A stretch of DNA of 64,000 nucleotides, taken from Daucus carota subsp. sativus. Lineage: Eukaryota > Streptophyta > Magnoliopsida > Apiales > Apiaceae. A model generated the notes under the pieces. It was not told the origin of the DNA. It did no database searches and saw only the letters and a program-made list of their open reading frames with translations. Shown one piece after another: positions 62,961 through 64,000 of the stretch. The stretch is taken from NCBI RefSeq assembly GCF_001625215.2, contig NC_030381.2:45320689-45384688 (forward strand). Reading direction: 5' to 3'. Position numbers and translations under genes: made by a program. Position 1 is the first letter of the stretch, and every line of letters begins with the position of its first letter.

Positions 62961-64000
62961 TATAATCACCATCTAAGCATATAACATATTATCATGGCAA
63001 TCATATATAATGGCAAAAAGCACGAGGTACTGGATTTTAAATAAATTCACAAGTCCTATGTATAGACAATTTAATACTCATGAATTCATTTAAGAAATAC
63101 AATAGACATGCTCATGAAAGAAGTAATACCTTATAGAAAATATAGTATGTGATCTACTTGCAGTTAAGTAAAGTGATAAGTTGAATACCTCTGAGACTTG
63201 ACATTTCAGTTGATGTACCTTTCTTGTACTGATCAAGTCCAGTGGTTGTTGGCATAAGTCTTGACATGTCTAGAATCTTCCAAAATGCACATATTCAAAA
63301 GATCCTTGACTTCCTTTTATTGCCATCATTTTCTAGACTAGCTAGTAGACCATAAAGAATTGCAACTTTCCAACAAACTCATCATATCACTAATCTGCAT
63401 TCACTTAGCAATTATCTTGCACAAGTGACGTTAGTCCACATATAATATAACCATGGTATCACAGCACATATAATTATATTGTGTGTGCCTTGTATCATGA
63501 GAGGTAATAATTTGGATACCAAATATGACTCTAGCAAACAGATGTTAAAATAATATGCTAGTCAGAAGTCATACCTTGTCCGTGACGATTATCAGGTGTT
63601 GGATAGCAACTCATAGAGAGCTGGTGAAGAAAGAGAATACAAATTCCGTTGGATCTGCAACTGCAAAGTCCTTGAAATGTTGTATGAAGCTTCATCTTCT
63701 AGCTCACTGTGATATCCTGAACCCGAGTCTCGTCAATGGTGCTTTAGTTCAATCATGAAGGTCGTTGAGTTCCCTAAGATGTAGAGTTCTGAACTTGAAG
63801 ATTCTATTTCCATCATCTTCATAACCTTCTCCTTTGTAATAACTCTAAGCAACCAAATTGGCTTGTCCCTCGTAACAGAGCCAAAAACATCCAGTTGGAA
63901 TCTAAATACCCGACAAGTACTAGGTATAGAATTGTCTTTTAGGTCAAGGTATCAGAATCCGCACAATCTGCTTTCAAACTGATTGAGATCATCTTGCTGT

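Larger units (their letters stand above)
59176..63999 (-). mobile_element. Internal region of the LTR retrotransposon derivative, non-coding, runs off the window
   Basis: No recognisable gag, protease, integrase, reverse transcriptase or RNase H occurs in any frame over 4.8 kb; the longest frames are under 95 codons and resemble nothing. Further polypurine-like AGGGGGAG tracts (minus strand) occur at 59598-59606, 59634-59642, 59682-59690, 59699-59706 and 59716-59724. Two direct repeats and a tandem array of ~155 bp fill the rest. This fits a LARD-type non-autonomous element, or the long 3' spacer of a SIRE-like copia element whose pol lies beyond 63999. The present data cannot separate these two. 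Confidence 0.6.

Overview
The window is nuclear DNA from a flowering plant, almost certainly a eudicot. It is AT-rich, its genes have many small exons with GT-AG introns, and PsbS (a green-plant photoprotection protein) is present. Plant transposon families (hAT, Mutator-like, Harbinger, Stowaway, Ty1/copia) fill most of the space between genes. I cannot name the species from sequence alone.

Nine protein-coding genes can be rebuilt exon by exon. From left to right they are: the 3' part of a PDS5-type cohesin cofactor (+, 222-4838); a complete LACS9-type long-chain acyl-CoA synthetase (-, 5391-8790); PsbS/NPQ4 (-, 9925-12263); a TLC-domain membrane protein (-, 14020-17067); a Sfp/HetI-type 4'-phosphopantetheinyl transferase (+, 20665-25662); a BTB/POZ protein of the At1g55760 type (-, 27638-29931); a small GNAT-fold N-acetyltransferase of the At1g77540 type (+, 33659-36532); ATG14, an autophagy PI3-kinase subunit (+, 39987-47049); and a small secreted cysteine-rich, defensin-like peptide (-, 48610-49304). 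All splice junctions given below keep the reading frame, and the rebuilt proteins have normal family lengths.

The genes do not form an operon or one pathway. From memory of Arabidopsis locus numbers, LACS9 (At1g77590), PDS5B (At1g77600), the acetyltransferase (At1g77540) and ATG14 (At1g77890) all lie in one small interval of chromosome 1, so the left two thirds of the window looks like an ancestral gene block loosened by transposon insertions.

The intergenic and intronic space holds: a hAT element with a nested tRNA-derived SINE in PsbS intron 2; a 1.15-kb Mutator-like element with arms of about 500 bp (18504-19655); a MITE with three identical 16-bp palindromes at 29-bp spacing (26588-27378); a cluster of decayed MITEs (31.2-33.5 kb); two copies of a poly(A)-tailed, target-site-duplicated short retroposon (37219-37749 and 53688-54406); two copies of a Mutator-like element carrying a long hairpin with an (AT)n loop (38121-39251 and 54633-55507); two Stowaway elements; and a decayed copia 5' LTR plus gag fragment (51137-51996).

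From 56872 to the right edge the window is one large LTR-retrotransposon derivative on the minus strand. A 2.3-kb LTR (56872-59160) is followed by a polypurine tract and at least 4.8 kb of non-coding, repeat-structured internal sequence with no recognisable pol. I see no CRISPR, no functional tRNA or rRNA gene, and no prokaryotic-type cluster.
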